A stretch of 64,000 bases of DNA. Origin: Nitratireductor pacificus pht-3B (GTDB lineage: Bacteria > Pseudomonadota > Alphaproteobacteria > Rhizobiales > Rhizobiaceae). The DNA lies in NCBI RefSeq assembly GCF_000300335.1, contig NZ_AMRM01000011.1, positions 62,001-126,000 on the forward strand, read 5' to 3'. This document shows positions 39,141 to 49,736 of this stretch, one piece after another; position 1 is the first letter of the stretch, and the number at the start of each line of letters is the position of its first letter. Both the position numbers and the translations under genes were made by a program. Below the pieces are notes generated by a model. That model was not told the DNA's origin, ran no database searches, and worked only from the letters and a program-made list of their open reading frames with translations.

Positions 39141-39443
39141 TGCAAAGGTCGTCCCGCGAATGACAGCCGGTATCGTTTTGTTTCAGGTTGTAACAATATT
39201 TTGCGCAACCTTCGGTTATGCTCTGTACAGACTGATTGGCCTTCCGGCAACTACTCAATTCGAACCCTGCGAACAAGCCTCGTTTGGGACCCTCCGCCGA
39301 CAGGGTTAGGATAGTCTTGCACCGTTCCGCGGGTTTCGTCACGGATGCGGGAAACGCGGGAGCAAATTGCGCTGCCTGGCATTTACGATTCGCCCGCCAG
39401 GCACTACCAAGCGGGTTCCCGATCCCGTCTCGTTCGGTTACCC
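39141..39443. other. 303-base divergent intergenic region
   Basis: Between the sugar transferase (leftward) and EamA transporter (rightward). An A+T-rich segment at about 39165-39235 (TTTGTTTCAGGTTGTAACAA and following) could hold the leftward promoter. No certain operator or RNA is visible. Confidence 0.4.
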
Positions 39444-40349
39444 ATGTATCGCAAGGCCTATCTCTTCCTCTGTCTCACGACCCTGTTCTGGGGCGGCAAT
39501 GCCGTGGCCAGCCGGCTCGCTGTGGGGCATATCTCGCCGCTGCTGCTGACAACGATGCGGTGGGTCATCGGCGTGTCCCTTCTGTATGTCTTCGCCCACG
39601 GGCACTTGAGGCGCGACTGGCCGGCGATACGGCGCAAGCTGCCGCTGCTGATGGCGCTCGGAGGGCTGGGCTTCACCGGCTTCAACGCCGTTTTCTACAG
39701 CGCGGCGCAGTTCACATCCGCCGTCAATCTCTCCATCGAGCAGGGCGCCATCCCGATGGTGATCTTCCTGGCCAACTTCATCCTGTTCCGCATGCGGGTG
39801 ACGGTCCTGCAGATCGCCGGCTTCGTGCTGTCGCTGGTCGGCGTGGCGCTGGTCGCCAGCCATGGCGATTTCTCGCGCCTTCTGGAGCTGGACGTGAATT
39901 TCGGCGACGCGATGATGCTGGTCGCGGTGGTGCTTTATGCCGGTTACTCGGTCGGTCTGAAGGTCAAGCCCGACATCCACTGGCTGAGCCTGATGTTCAT
40001 CCTTTCGCTGTTCGCGCTCATCGCTTCCCTGCCGCTGCTCGCCTGGGAGGCTGCGACCGACCGCATGATCGTTCCCGACCTGCAGGGCTGGCTGGTGCTG
40101 CTCTATGCGGCGATCTTTCCCTCGGTCCTGGCGCAGACCCTGTTCATTCGCGGCAACGAACTGATCGGCGGCAATCGCGCTGGGCTGTTCATCAATCTGG
40201 TGCCGATCTTCGGCACGCTGCTGTCCATCGTGATCCTCGGCGAGGACTTCTTCCTCTATCACGCCTTTGCCCTGATCATGGTGATGGGCGGGATCTGGCT
40301 GGCCGAGCAGAGCGGCCGCAAGATGGCGCTGCAAGAGACGGGCCTCTGA
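39444..40349 (+). CDS. EamA/DMT-family transporter
   Basis: A 301-residue drug/metabolite transporter with ten membrane helices in two EamA repeats. The LTTLFWGGNAVASRLAVG start and the PIFGTLLSIVILGEDFFLYH end of the second repeat are hallmarks. The ATG at 39444 opens the family-like sequence; an open frame starting at 39345 adds a polar tail with no support. The substrate (often amino acids or related metabolites) is unknown; it converges on serA. Confidence 0.92.
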   Translation: MYRKAYLFLCLTTLFWGGNAVASRLAVGHISPLLLTTMRWVIGVSLLYVFAHGHLRRDWPAIRRKLPLLMALGGLGFTGFNAVFYSAAQFTSAVNLSIEQGAIPMVIFLANFILFRMRVTVLQIAGFVLSLVGVALVASHGDFSRLLELDVNFGDAMMLVAVVLYAGYSVGLKVKPDIHWLSLMFILSLFALIASLPLLAWEAATDRMIVPDLQGWLVLLYAAIFPSVLAQTLFIRGNELIGGNRAGLFINLVPIFGTLLSIVILGEDFFLYHAFALIMVMGGIWLAEQSGRKMALQETGL

Positions 40350-40362
40350 TCAATCCCTGATG

Positions 40363-40400
40363 GAAAAAGCCCTCCCCGACCGGGCGGTCGAGGAGGGCTG
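40363..40400 (-). terminator. Terminator of the serA transcript
   Basis: Inverted repeat AGCCCTCC (40368-40375) with GGAGGGCT (40392-40399), extended inside by CCGAC/GTCG-type pairs; leftward it runs into a T tract (AAAAA on the shown strand). It lies 30 bases beyond the serA stop and may also serve the EamA gene. Confidence 0.85.
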
Positions 40401-40430
40401 GAGGCAAGCACCCGCCGACAGCGTAAGCGG

Positions 40431-42029
40431 TCAGACGGTGACGTCGAAGCTCAGCGGCTTGGCAGACAGGATGGTCGTGTTGGAGCGGAGCTCCTGCAGG
40501 ACATCCGTCGGGAAGGGCGCGTCGAGATAGAGAAGGGCGATGGCATCGCCGCCCGGCCGGTTGCGGCCGAGCTGGAAGTTGGCGATGTTGACCTCGTGCT
40601 TGGCGCAGATGCTGCCCAGCAGGCCGATGATGCCGGGGACGTCGTAATTGGTGGTGTAGAGCATGTGCTCGCCCACCTCGGCGTCCAGGTTGATGCCCTT
40701 GATCTGGATGAAGCGCGGCTTGCCGTCGGAGAAGCAGGTGCCGGCGATGGTCCGCGTCTTGGCCGATGTCTTCACCGTCAGCTTGATGTAGCCGTCGAAG
40801 ACGCCGGACTTGTCGCGCTTGACCTCCGACAGGATGATGCCGCGCTCCTTGGCCATGATCGGCGCCGAGACCATGTTGACGTCAGAGACCTGCGGGCGGA
40901 TCAGCCCGGCCAGTGCCGCGCTGATCAGCGCCCGGCGGTTCATGTCGGCGGTGGCACCGTCGAACAGGACTTCCACCTCCTCGATCGGCTCGTCCGTCAC
41001 CTGGCCGACGAAGGCGCCGAGCACTTCCGCAAGCTTGATGAACGGCTTGAGACGCGGCGCTTCCTCGGCGGTGATCGAGGGCATGTTGATCGCGTTGCTG
41101 ACCGCGCCCTTGACCAGGTAGTCGGACATCTGCTCGGCGATCTGCAGCGCGACGTTCTCCTGCGCCTCCGTGGTCGAGGCGCCGAGATGCGGCGTGCAGA
41201 CCACGTTCGGCATGTTGAACAGCGGGTTCTCGGTCGCCGGCTCGGTTTCGAACACGTCGATGCCGGCGCCGGCCACCTTGCCCGACTTCAGGCCCTCCAC
41301 GAGGTCCGCCTCGACGATCAGGCCGCCACGGGCGCAGTTGACGATGCGCACGCCGGGCTTCATGCGGGCGATGGCGTCCTTGTTGATGACGCCGCGTGTC
41401 TTGTCGGTCAGCGGCGTGTGCAGGGTGATGAAATCGGCGCGGGCGAGCAGCTCGTCCAGGTCCACCTTCTCGACGCCGAGTTCCGAGGCGCGCTCCGCCG
41501 ACAGGAAGGGATCGAAGGCGACCACATGCATCCTGAGGCCGATGGCGCGCATGGCGACGACGGAGCCGATGTTGCCGCAGCCGATCACACCCAGCGTCTT
41601 GCCGGTGATCTCGACGCCCATGAATCGGTTCTTCTCCCATTTGCCGGCATGGGTCGAGGCATTCGCCTCGGGCAGTTGCCTTGCGACGGCAAACAGCATG
41701 GCGATGGCGTGTTCGGCGGTGGTGATCGAATTGCCGAACGGCGTGTTCATGACGATGATGCCGCGCCGCGAGGCGGCCGGGATATCGACATTGTCGACGC
41801 CGATGCCGGCGCGGCCGATCACCTTCAGATTGGTGGCGGCGGCGATCAGCTTCTCGGTGGCCTTGGTGGCGGAGCGGATCGCCAGGCCGTCATACTGGTC
41901 GATGACGGAAAGGAGCTTTTCCTTGTCCTTGCCGAGATCGGGCAGATAGTCGACCTCGACGCCGCGCTCCTTGAAGATTTCGACGGCGGTGGGCGACAGT
42001 TTGTCGGATACGAGTACGCGGGGAGCCAT
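40431..42029 (-). CDS. serA: D-3-phosphoglycerate dehydrogenase
   Basis: A 532-residue long-form SerA, first step of serine synthesis. The substrate-binding domain (RAGIGVDNVDIPAASRRGI) and NAD-binding GVIGCGNIGSVVA are followed by the catalytic region and an intervening domain, with a C-terminal ACT domain (DVPGIIGLLGSICAKHEVNI, residues about 455-532) for serine feedback. It follows serC after 71 bases, which include an intercistronic hairpin at 42063-42085; the two form one unit. Confidence 0.98.
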   Translation of the reverse strand: MAPRVLVSDKLSPTAVEIFKERGVEVDYLPDLGKDKEKLLSVIDQYDGLAIRSATKATEKLIAAATNLKVIGRAGIGVDNVDIPAASRRGIIVMNTPFGNSITTAEHAIAMLFAVARQLPEANASTHAGKWEKNRFMGVEITGKTLGVIGCGNIGSVVAMRAIGLRMHVVAFDPFLSAERASELGVEKVDLDELLARADFITLHTPLTDKTRGVINKDAIARMKPGVRIVNCARGGLIVEADLVEGLKSGKVAGAGIDVFETEPATENPLFNMPNVVCTPHLGASTTEAQENVALQIAEQMSDYLVKGAVSNAINMPSITAEEAPRLKPFIKLAEVLGAFVGQVTDEPIEEVEVLFDGATADMNRRALISAALAGLIRPQVSDVNMVSAPIMAKERGIILSEVKRDKSGVFDGYIKLTVKTSAKTRTIAGTCFSDGKPRFIQIKGINLDAEVGEHMLYTTNYDVPGIIGLLGSICAKHEVNIANFQLGRNRPGGDAIALLYLDAPFPTDVLQELRSNTTILSAKPLSFDVTV

Positions 42030-42100
42030 GATGGCCTCCTATGATCGGTATGGAAGAGAGTGGCGGCTCCGGCTGGCGGAGCCGCGGGATATGAGCCGGA

Positions 42101-43276
42101 TCAGGCGGCAGCCTTGAGTGCTGACTTCTGCGTCCGGAACGCCCAGTCGAGCCACGGCATCAGGGCCTCGAGATCCGACGCCTCGACGGTCGCGCCTGCC
42201 CAGATGCGCAGTCCGGGGGGTGCGTCGCGATAGTGGCCGATGTCGTTGGCGACGCCCTGCTTCGCGAGCAGGGAGACGACGCCCTTGGCGAAGGCCGCTT
42301 GGCCGGAGGCATCCAGCGCGGCGATCTCGGGATCGACGATGGACAGGCAGACCGAGGTGTTGGAGCGCGTCTCCGGCACTTCCGCCAGATGCGCGAGCCA
42401 GGCGCTCTCGCCGACAAAACGGTCGATGACCGCGAAGTTGGCGTCGGCGCGGGCGATCAGCCCGTCCAGTCCGCCGACGGACTGCGCCCATTCGAGCGCG
42501 TCGATATAGTCCTCGACGCAGAGCATGGAAGGCGTGTTGATCGTCTCGCCCTTGAAGATGCCCTCGATCAGCTTGCCGCCCTTCGTCATGCGGAAGATCT
42601 TCGGCAGGGGCCAGGCAGGGCTGTAGCTCTCGAGGCGCTCCACCGCGCGCGGCGAGAGAATGATCATGCCGTGCGCGGCCTCGCCGCCCAGCACCTTCTG
42701 CCAGGAGAAGGTGACGACATCGAGCTTGTCGAAGGCGAGCCTCTGGGCAAAAGCGGCCGAGGTGGCGTCGCAGATGGTCAGGCCGCCACGGTCGGCGGGG
42801 ATGAAGTCGCCGTTCGGGACGCGCACGCCGGATGTCGTGCCGTTCCAGGTGAAGACCACGTCGCGGTCGAAATCGATCTGGCCGAGATCGGGCAGTTCGC
42901 CGTAGCCGGCCTCGATGCGGCGCACATCGGGAAGCTTCAGCTGCTTGACCACGTCGGTGACCCAGCCGGAACCGAAGGATTCCCAGGCGACCATGTCGAC
43001 GCCGCGCGTGCCGAGCAGCGACCAGAGCGCCATTTCCACGGCGCCGGTGTCGGAGGCGGGCACGATGCCGATGCGGTAGCCCGCCGGCACTTCAAGGATT
43101 TCGCGGGTGAGATCGATGGCCCGGGCGAGCTTTTCCTTGCCGATGGCCGCGCGATGCGAGCGGCCGAGAGCGGCGTCGGCGAGCGCTTCGAGCGACCAGC
43201 CGGGACGTTTGGTGCAGGGACCGGATGAAAAATGGGGATTGGCCGGACGGAGGTCCGGCGTGGGGAGTGTGCTCAT
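42101..43276 (-). CDS. serC: Phosphoserine aminotransferase
   Basis: A 391-residue class V aminotransferase, second step of serine synthesis and part of PLP synthesis. The rhizobial-type sequence begins [19 protein letters not shown]; the PLP lysine lies in [17 protein letters not shown]. The ATG at 43276 follows GAGGATAGG, which is part of a small hairpin in the leader (see the leader RNA). It is upstream of serA and divergent from purA. Confidence 0.97.
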   Translation of the reverse strand: MSTLPTPDLRPANPHFSSGPCTKRPGWSLEALADAALGRSHRAAIGKEKLARAIDLTREILEVPAGYRIGIVPASDTGAVEMALWSLLGTRGVDMVAWESFGSGWVTDVVKQLKLPDVRRIEAGYGELPDLGQIDFDRDVVFTWNGTTSGVRVPNGDFIPADRGGLTICDATSAAFAQRLAFDKLDVVTFSWQKVLGGEAAHGMIILSPRAVERLESYSPAWPLPKIFRMTKGGKLIEGIFKGETINTPSMLCVEDYIDALEWAQSVGGLDGLIARADANFAVIDRFVGESAWLAHLAEVPETRSNTSVCLSIVDPEIAALDASGQAAFAKGVVSLLAKQGVANDIGHYRDAPPGLRIWAGATVEASDLEALMPWLDWAFRTQKSALKAAA

Positions 43277-43283
43277 GATGTTC

Positions 43284-43321
43284 CTATCCTCTCAGATAGC
43301 ACGCCCCTCGGTGGGGAGGGG
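43284..43321 (-). promoter_or_regulatory. Probable serC leader RNA motif
   Basis: On the serC strand two adjacent hairpins precede the gene: CCCCTC-CCCACC-GAGGGG (43304-43321) and CTATC-TGAGAG-GATAG (43284-43299). The second contains the serC Shine-Dalgarno, 8 bases from the ATG, so folding could control translation. The layout matches what I remember of the serC RNA motif, a candidate cis-regulatory RNA of Rhizobiales. Not verified by a covariance model. Confidence 0.55.
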
Positions 43322-43512
43322 TGGCCCACGGACGGCGTTACGCCTTCCCGGCTCCGGCGTCAAGTGCGGTGTCGCGATGTGGCGGGCGGTTTTCGCCATG
43401 ACGCGGCGTCCGTATGGTTCCCACGCGGCGTTTGAGTCTCTATAGAGGCAATCGTTTTCTCAATCATCCGGACGGGGGCTCCCGCCGGGGCGCACGCCGG
43501 AAGGAAATTTTC

Positions 43513-44811
<1,299 letters not shown>

Positions 44812-44884
44812 TTTCGCGGGCTGGAAGGCATGCGTGTCCGCGCTGCGGGCACGCGTTCAAGAAGTAGGACAGGTTTGACAAGGC

Positions 44885-46411
44885 ATGGCGGATTTTTCTG
44901 CGGTTCTGAAGAAAACGATCGACGCATTGGCGGAGAACACGCCGGCGGCGCGCGAGAAAATCTATCAGAAGGCCCGGACGACGATCGAAGCCAAGCTGGC
45001 CGCGATCACGCCGCCACCGGCGGCCGCGGTTGTCGAACGCCAGCGCAAGCTCCTCGAAGACGCCATCGCCTCGGTCGAGGCGGAACATGCCGAGCCGGAG
45101 CCCGAGGAGACATTCGACGGGGATGAGCTGGACCGTGTCTTCGCCGAGCTTGATCCGGACCCGGCCCCCGAACCCCTGAAACCGGCCGCTCCCCTTGCGC
45201 CGCCGGCGATGTCGGCACCCGCGGCGAAAGCGACACCTGCAGGCGTGGCGCCCGCTCCCGGAACGCCGATGTCCGACGAGAAGGCCTCCACCGCCGGGAC
45301 CATGTCCCGGCCCGAAGACGGCGATGCGGATGCGCGGGACGAGATGATTGTCGGTCCGGAAGCGGAGGCCGCCGCGCCGCTGGCGGGTTCGCCGCGCGCC
45401 AGACGCAAGGGGCCGTCCGGCCTCACGGTCGGGATTGTCCTGCTCGTCCTGGCGGCGGTGGCCGCCGGGGCATGGTTCTACCGCGACGACATTTCCCGGA
45501 TGGCGAATCTCGAGAGCCAGCCGCAGGCCGGCCAAACCCCGGTGGCGGGGGACGCTCAGGACGACACGCTGGCGGAAATCGCGACCGACACCGAGCCGAC
45601 ACAGAATGCCACGGACGGTAACGAGGCCGGCAGAGAGCCGGTGGCCCAGCGGCCGGCCAAGTTCACCCAGCGGCTGATGCCCAACGGACAGGAAATCGAC
45701 GAAGGTCCGGCCGACGGAGAGCCCGGGCTCGGCGAGGGAACTTCTGTCGCCCAGGCAACCGTGCCCGGTTCCAGCGATCCCGCCGCCGGCGCGGCGACGC
45801 CGCCCGCCAATGCGGGTTCGAACGGCACCGCGGCAAGCGCCCAGCAGGAGACCCTGCCTGTCGGCCAGAAGGCGATCTTCTACGAGGAGCGGACCAGCAG
45901 TTCCGACGGCTCGGCCGATCCGGGCGCTGTGGTCTGGTCGGTCGTGCAGGAATCCCCGGGCAACGACCTGCCGCCCGAACCGGCCATCCGCGCCGAGGCG
46001 ACCATCCCGGCGAAGGGCCTGCAGCTGAAGATGACCATTCGGCGCAATGCCGACGAGTCGCTGCCGGCAAGCCATATCGTCGAAATCATCTTCCTGACGC
46101 CGTCCGATTTCGAGGGCGGCGGCGTCGACAATGTGCTGCGCATATCGATGAAGCGCTCGGAGCAGGATACGGGCAGCCCGCTGCTCGGCATTCCGGCGCG
46201 GATCGCCGATGGCTACTTCCTGGTCGCGCTGAGCGACAGCAGGGCGGACATCGAGACGAACACATTGCTGCTGCGGCGCCAGAGCTGGATCGACATACCC
46301 GTCGTCTACAAGTCCGGCCGGCGCGCGCTGATCACGATCGAGCGTGGCATTCCCGGCGACAAGATCTTCACCGACGTGCTGAACGCCTGGCAGAACGCCA
46401 CCAGCGGCTGA
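44885..46411 (+). CDS. Large single-pass membrane protein of unknown function
   Basis: A 508-residue protein. Residues 1-65 form a helical region (VLKKTIDALAENTPAAREKI, VVERQRKLLEDAI). An acidic, Pro/Ala-rich linker to about 175 leads to one membrane helix (LTVGIVLLVLAAVAAGAWFY) and, after a second disordered stretch, a folded C-terminal domain (residues about 320-505: GQKAIFYEERTSS, LQLKMTIRRNAD, LITIERGIPGDKIFTDVL). No family is recognised. Position directly after purA is, to my memory, conserved in rhizobia, but the role is unknown. It may connect cytoplasm and periplasm. Confidence 0.85.
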   Translation: MADFSAVLKKTIDALAENTPAAREKIYQKARTTIEAKLAAITPPPAAAVVERQRKLLEDAIASVEAEHAEPEPEETFDGDELDRVFAELDPDPAPEPLKPAAPLAPPAMSAPAAKATPAGVAPAPGTPMSDEKASTAGTMSRPEDGDADARDEMIVGPEAEAAAPLAGSPRARRKGPSGLTVGIVLLVLAAVAAGAWFYRDDISRMANLESQPQAGQTPVAGDAQDDTLAEIATDTEPTQNATDGNEAGREPVAQRPAKFTQRLMPNGQEIDEGPADGEPGLGEGTSVAQATVPGSSDPAAGAATPPANAGSNGTAASAQQETLPVGQKAIFYEERTSSSDGSADPGAVVWSVVQESPGNDLPPEPAIRAEATIPAKGLQLKMTIRRNADESLPASHIVEIIFLTPSDFEGGGVDNVLRISMKRSEQDTGSPLLGIPARIADGYFLVALSDSRADIETNTLLLRRQSWIDIPVVYKSGRRALITIERGIPGDKIFTDVLNAWQNATSG

Positions 46412-46431
46412 CGGCGCAGCGCGTCAGACAC

Positions 46432-46470
46432 AAAAAACCGGCGGAAGGGATCCCTTCCGCCGGTTTTTTT
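46432..46470. terminator. Bidirectional terminator between the membrane-protein gene and rpoH
   Basis: A perfect 30-base palindrome (AACCGGCGGAAGGGA and its complement, 46436-46465) flanked by A6 on the left and T7 on the right, placed midway between two converging genes. Confidence 0.95.
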
Positions 46471-46498
46471 GTCGGGTCGCGCGTGCCGACGCTCCGGG

Positions 46499-47422
46499 TC
46501 AGGCGCCTGCCTGGCGGTGCGCTTCGGCGGCCAGTTCGCGGGCGGCGACCGCCTGCTCGCGGGCCGAGTTCTGGACCGCTTCCTGAACCTTCTCGAAGGC
46601 GCGCACCTCGATCTGGCGCACACGCTCGCGGCTGATGTCGAACTCGCTCGAAAGCTCTTCCAGCGTCAGAGGGTCTTCCGAAAGGCGGCGTGCCTGGAAG
46701 ATGCGCTTCTCGCGGTCGTTAAGCACCGTCATGGCGTCGCCGAGCATGCGCCGACGGGTCTCCAGCTCGTCCTGTTCGACCAGGATGTCTTCCTGGCTTT
46801 CGCTCTGGTCGACCAGCCAGTCCTGCCACTCGCCGGATTCGCCTTCGGTGGCGCGGATCGGGGCGTTCAGCGAGGCGTCGCCGGAGAGGCGGCGGTTCAT
46901 CGAGACGACCTCCTCCTCGCTGACGTTGAGCCGCGTCGCGATCTCTGCCACCTGATCGGGCTTCAGATCGCCATCGTCGAGCGCCTGGATCTTGCTCTTG
47001 ACCTTGCGCAGGTTGAAGAACAGGCGCTTCTGATTGGCGGTCGTGCCCATCTTCACCAGGCTCCACGAGCGCAGGATGTATTCCTGGATCGAGGCCTTGA
47101 TCCACCACATGGCATAGGTGGCGAGGCGGAAGCCGCGCTCCGGCTCAAATTTCTTGACCGCCTGCATGAGGCCGACATTGCCTTCGGAGATCACCTCACC
47201 GATCGGCAGCCCGTAGCCGCGATAGCCCATGGCGATCTTCGCCACGAGGCGCAGATGGCTGGTCACCAGCCGGTGGGCGGCCTGCGTGTCGTCATGCTCC
47301 GAATAGCGCTTCGCGAGCATGTACTCCTCTTCGGGCTGCAGCATCGGGAAGCGGCGGATTTCCTCCAGATAGCGGGTCAGGCCGCCTTCGCCCGAGGCGA
47401 TGCTGGGTAATGTTTGGGCCAT
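46499..47422 (-). CDS. rpoH: RNA polymerase heat-shock sigma factor (sigma-32)
   Basis: A 307-residue RpoH. Region 2 (LVTSHLRLVAKIAMGYRGYG, FRLATYAMWWIKASIQEYIL), the RpoH box-like QKRLFFNLRK and region 4 (LTLEELSSEFDISRERVRQIE) are all present. The ATG at 47422 follows GGAGGG. Rhizobia often carry several rpoH copies; this may be one of two or more. Its 197-base upstream gap holds its promoter, shared with no other start since rluD reads the same way. Confidence 0.97.
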   Translation of the reverse strand: MAQTLPSIASGEGGLTRYLEEIRRFPMLQPEEEYMLAKRYSEHDDTQAAHRLVTSHLRLVAKIAMGYRGYGLPIGEVISEGNVGLMQAVKKFEPERGFRLATYAMWWIKASIQEYILRSWSLVKMGTTANQKRLFFNLRKVKSKIQALDDGDLKPDQVAEIATRLNVSEEEVVSMNRRLSGDASLNAPIRATEGESGEWQDWLVDQSESQEDILVEQDELETRRRMLGDAMTVLNDREKRIFQARRLSEDPLTLEELSSEFDISRERVRQIEVRAFEKVQEAVQNSAREQAVAARELAAEAHRQAGA

Positions 47423-47619
47423 GAAGCACCCTCCTTTGCCGGATATGCCCTCATGCGGGGACGCCCTGGGAAGTGGCGTTTGCACAGGTGAGAGACAGCG
47501 CGGCCGTATTATGACGCACCGCACCATATCCCATATAGGAACTTTTTCCGACCGTTAAAGCTTCAGTCTGGTGTCAACATTGTGTCACCAGGCTGTGAAC
47601 GATATTACTGTACCGATTA

Positions 47620-48669
47620 TTACAAAATATTCAGCGCCTCTGTCAATGCCGTCATGTCGGGCGGGGGCGGAGCCTCAAAACGCATCGGCTCGCCGGTGAC
47701 CGGATGGCGGAACGCCAGAAGGCGCGCGTGCAGAGCCTGGCGGCCAAAAGCGGCCACTATGGGGCGGACCGCATCGGGTAGGCGGTTGACCTTGGTGCGG
47801 AAGGCGCGGCCATAATCGAGATCGCCGATCAGCGGATGGCCGATATGCGCCATGTGCACGCGGATCTGATGCGTGCGGCCCGTTTCCAGCCGACATTCGA
47901 TCAGCGCGGCGAGTGCGCCGCCCTTGCCGTCGGAGCCATAGCGCTTCTGCACCTGGTAATGCGTCACGGCATGTCGGGCATCGGCGCGGCCTTCCGGAAC
48001 CACTGCGCGCAGGGTGCGGCTGCGCGGATCGCGGCCGAGCGGAGCGTCGACGGTGCCTGCCCAGCGGTCGGGCGCGTCCCAGACCAGCGCGCTGTAAGCG
48101 CGTTCCAGGTCACCACTGCGGCCGTGATCGGCGAACGCCTCCGACAGCGCGCGGTGCGCCTGGTCGGTCTTGGCCGCCACCATGACGCCGCTCGTATCGC
48201 GGTCGAGCCGGTGGACGATCCCCGGGCGGCGCACGCCGCCAATGCCCGCCAGCGTGTCGCCGCAGTGATACAGGAGCGCGTTGACAAGGGTCCCGGACCA
48301 ATTGCCGGGGGCGGGATGGACGACGAGCCCGGCCGGCTTGTTGACGACGATCAGCGCATCGTCTTCGCAGAGAATCTCGAGCGGCAGGTTTTCCGGCAGG
48401 GGTTCGGCGGGCTCGGCCTCCGGCACGACCAATGCGTATTGCTCGCCGGCCGCCACGCGGTGCTTCGGTTCGGTGACGGGAGAGCCGGCGCGGGTGACGG
48501 CGCCGGCGCGGATGAGCGCCTGCAGGCGGCTGCGCGAGACGGCATCGCCCAGCTGCCCGGAGAGCCACAGGTCGAGGCGCGTCCCCTGGGCGTCCGTCCC
48601 GACGATCAGTTCTTTCGCGGCTTCCTCGTCTTCCAATCGGTCCAGGTCTTCGCTATCAGGGTCGCCCAT
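47620..48669 (-). CDS. rluD: 23S rRNA pseudouridine synthase, RluD type
   Basis: A 349-residue RluA-family pseudouridine synthase. An S4 RNA-binding domain (RLDLWLSGQLGDAVSRSRLQ, residues about 30-85) precedes the catalytic domain with Asp in HRLDRDTSGVMV and later CRLETGRTHQIRVHMA. RluD modifies helix 69 positions of 23S rRNA; RlmH encoded elsewhere in this window methylates one of these. The RluD choice over RluA/C is inferred from S4 presence and length. It is upstream of rpoH, same strand. Confidence 0.92.
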   Translation of the reverse strand: MGDPDSEDLDRLEDEEAAKELIVGTDAQGTRLDLWLSGQLGDAVSRSRLQALIRAGAVTRAGSPVTEPKHRVAAGEQYALVVPEAEPAEPLPENLPLEILCEDDALIVVNKPAGLVVHPAPGNWSGTLVNALLYHCGDTLAGIGGVRRPGIVHRLDRDTSGVMVAAKTDQAHRALSEAFADHGRSGDLERAYSALVWDAPDRWAGTVDAPLGRDPRSRTLRAVVPEGRADARHAVTHYQVQKRYGSDGKGGALAALIECRLETGRTHQIRVHMAHIGHPLIGDLDYGRAFRTKVNRLPDAVRPIVAAFGRQALHARLLAFRHPVTGEPMRFEAPPPPDMTALTEALNIL

Positions 48670-48697
48670 CAGGGTGCTTTCAAAAAAACGGTGATAT

Positions 48698-49069
48698 ATG
48701 GTCAGGCCGGTCGAGCAGGAAAACGATCAACAGGACACGCTGGATCCCGCCGCCGAGAAGGTGCGCCGCAAGCTTGTCCGCTTCATGGGCATCAACCTGG
48801 CCATCTTGTTCGCCGCGGTTATGGCCGTGGTGCTGGCCTTTGTCTACAAGTCCGTTCAGCCGACACAGACCACCGAGGAGACGCTGCTCCTGCCCGGCGA
48901 CGCGACGCATGCCGCGATCGCACTGCCACAGGGCGCGCGGATCGTCTCGCAGGCGCTCGACGGCATGCGCGTCTCGTTGCAATTGCGGCTGGCAGACGGG
49001 ACCGAGGAGTTGCATGTCTACGACCTGCGCAGCGGCCAACTTCAGGCGCGCGCCACCCTCGGACAATAG
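48698..49069 (+). CDS. Small single-pass membrane protein (DUF6476-like)
   Basis: A 123-residue protein with one membrane helix (LAILFAAVMAVVLAFVYKSV) and a short periplasmic beta-rich domain ending LHVYDLRSGQLQARATLGQ. It is divergent from rluD (28 bases between starts), a position I recall as conserved in Rhizobiales. Resemblance to DUF6476 is from memory. Role unknown. Confidence 0.8.
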   Translation: MVRPVEQENDQQDTLDPAAEKVRRKLVRFMGINLAILFAAVMAVVLAFVYKSVQPTQTTEETLLLPGDATHAAIALPQGARIVSQALDGMRVSLQLRLADGTEELHVYDLRSGQLQARATLGQ

Positions 49070-49072
49070 ATC

Positions 49073-49480
49073 ATGGCGATGCGCCGCATTGCGCTGACCA
49101 CGCTGGTCGTCCCCGATTACGACGAGGCGCTCATCTGGTACCGCGACAAGCTCGGCTTTCGCGTCGTCGAGGACCGGGAGCTCGGCGGCGGCAAGCGCTG
49201 GCTGGTCATGGCGCCCTCGGGGGACGAAACGTCCGGCGGGCTGCTTCTTGCGCGGGCGGACGGCGCGGCGCAGGCCGCCAGCATCGGCAACCAGGCCGGC
49301 GGCCGCGTCTTCCTGTTCCTGCACACGGATGATTTCGACGGCGACCATCGTCGCATGCAGGCCGCGGGCGTCCGGTTCCTGGAGGAGCCGCGCCACGAAG
49401 ACTATGGCACGGTCGCGGTGTTCTGCGACCTCTACGGCAATCGCTGGGACCTGCTTCAGCCGTTGTCGCATTTCGGCTAA
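49073..49480 (+). CDS. VOC-family (glyoxalase fold) protein
   Basis: A 135-residue VOC protein opening RIALTTLVVPDYDEALIWYR and closing CDLYGNRWDLLQPL. The D-G-N-R-W-D-L ending places the usual metal-ligand Glu as Asp, so metal binding is uncertain. It starts three bases after the previous stop, so the two are co-transcribed. Unlike the VOC gene at 2345 it has the LGFRVVEDRELGGGKRWLVM pattern of enzymes related to bleomycin-resistance proteins. Substrate unknown. Confidence 0.88.
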   Translation: MAMRRIALTTLVVPDYDEALIWYRDKLGFRVVEDRELGGGKRWLVMAPSGDETSGGLLLARADGAAQAASIGNQAGGRVFLFLHTDDFDGDHRRMQAAGVRFLEEPRHEDYGTVAVFCDLYGNRWDLLQPLSHFG

Positions 49481-49531
49481 ACGAGCTGTTGCAATTGCCG
49501 GCGAAGGCGATTATATCGCGGCTCTTGATGC

Positions 49532-49607
49532 GCTCCCATCGTCTAGCGGTCTAGGACGCCGCCCTCTCACGGCGGAAACAGGGGTTCGATTCCCCTTGGG
49601 AGTGCCA
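49532..49607 (+). tRNA. tRNA-Glu (anticodon CTC)
   Basis: A 76-base tRNA: acceptor GCTCCCA/TGGGAGT, discriminator G and encoded CCA at 49605-49607. Anticodon stem CCGCC/GGCGG with loop CTCTCAC gives CTC, decoding GAG. The T arm AGGGGTTCGATTCCCCT is perfect. Confidence 0.97.
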
Positions 49608-49736
49608 TTCCTCTTCCCGGCAGGCACTGCGTTATCGATCTCGTCAACCGCGTTCTTCGCGTGGTTTGGTTAGCGGAACGTTAAGCCTTGGTCTGCACAC
49701 TGCGCGCGCGACCCATGATGGCGGGAAAGGCTTGCG

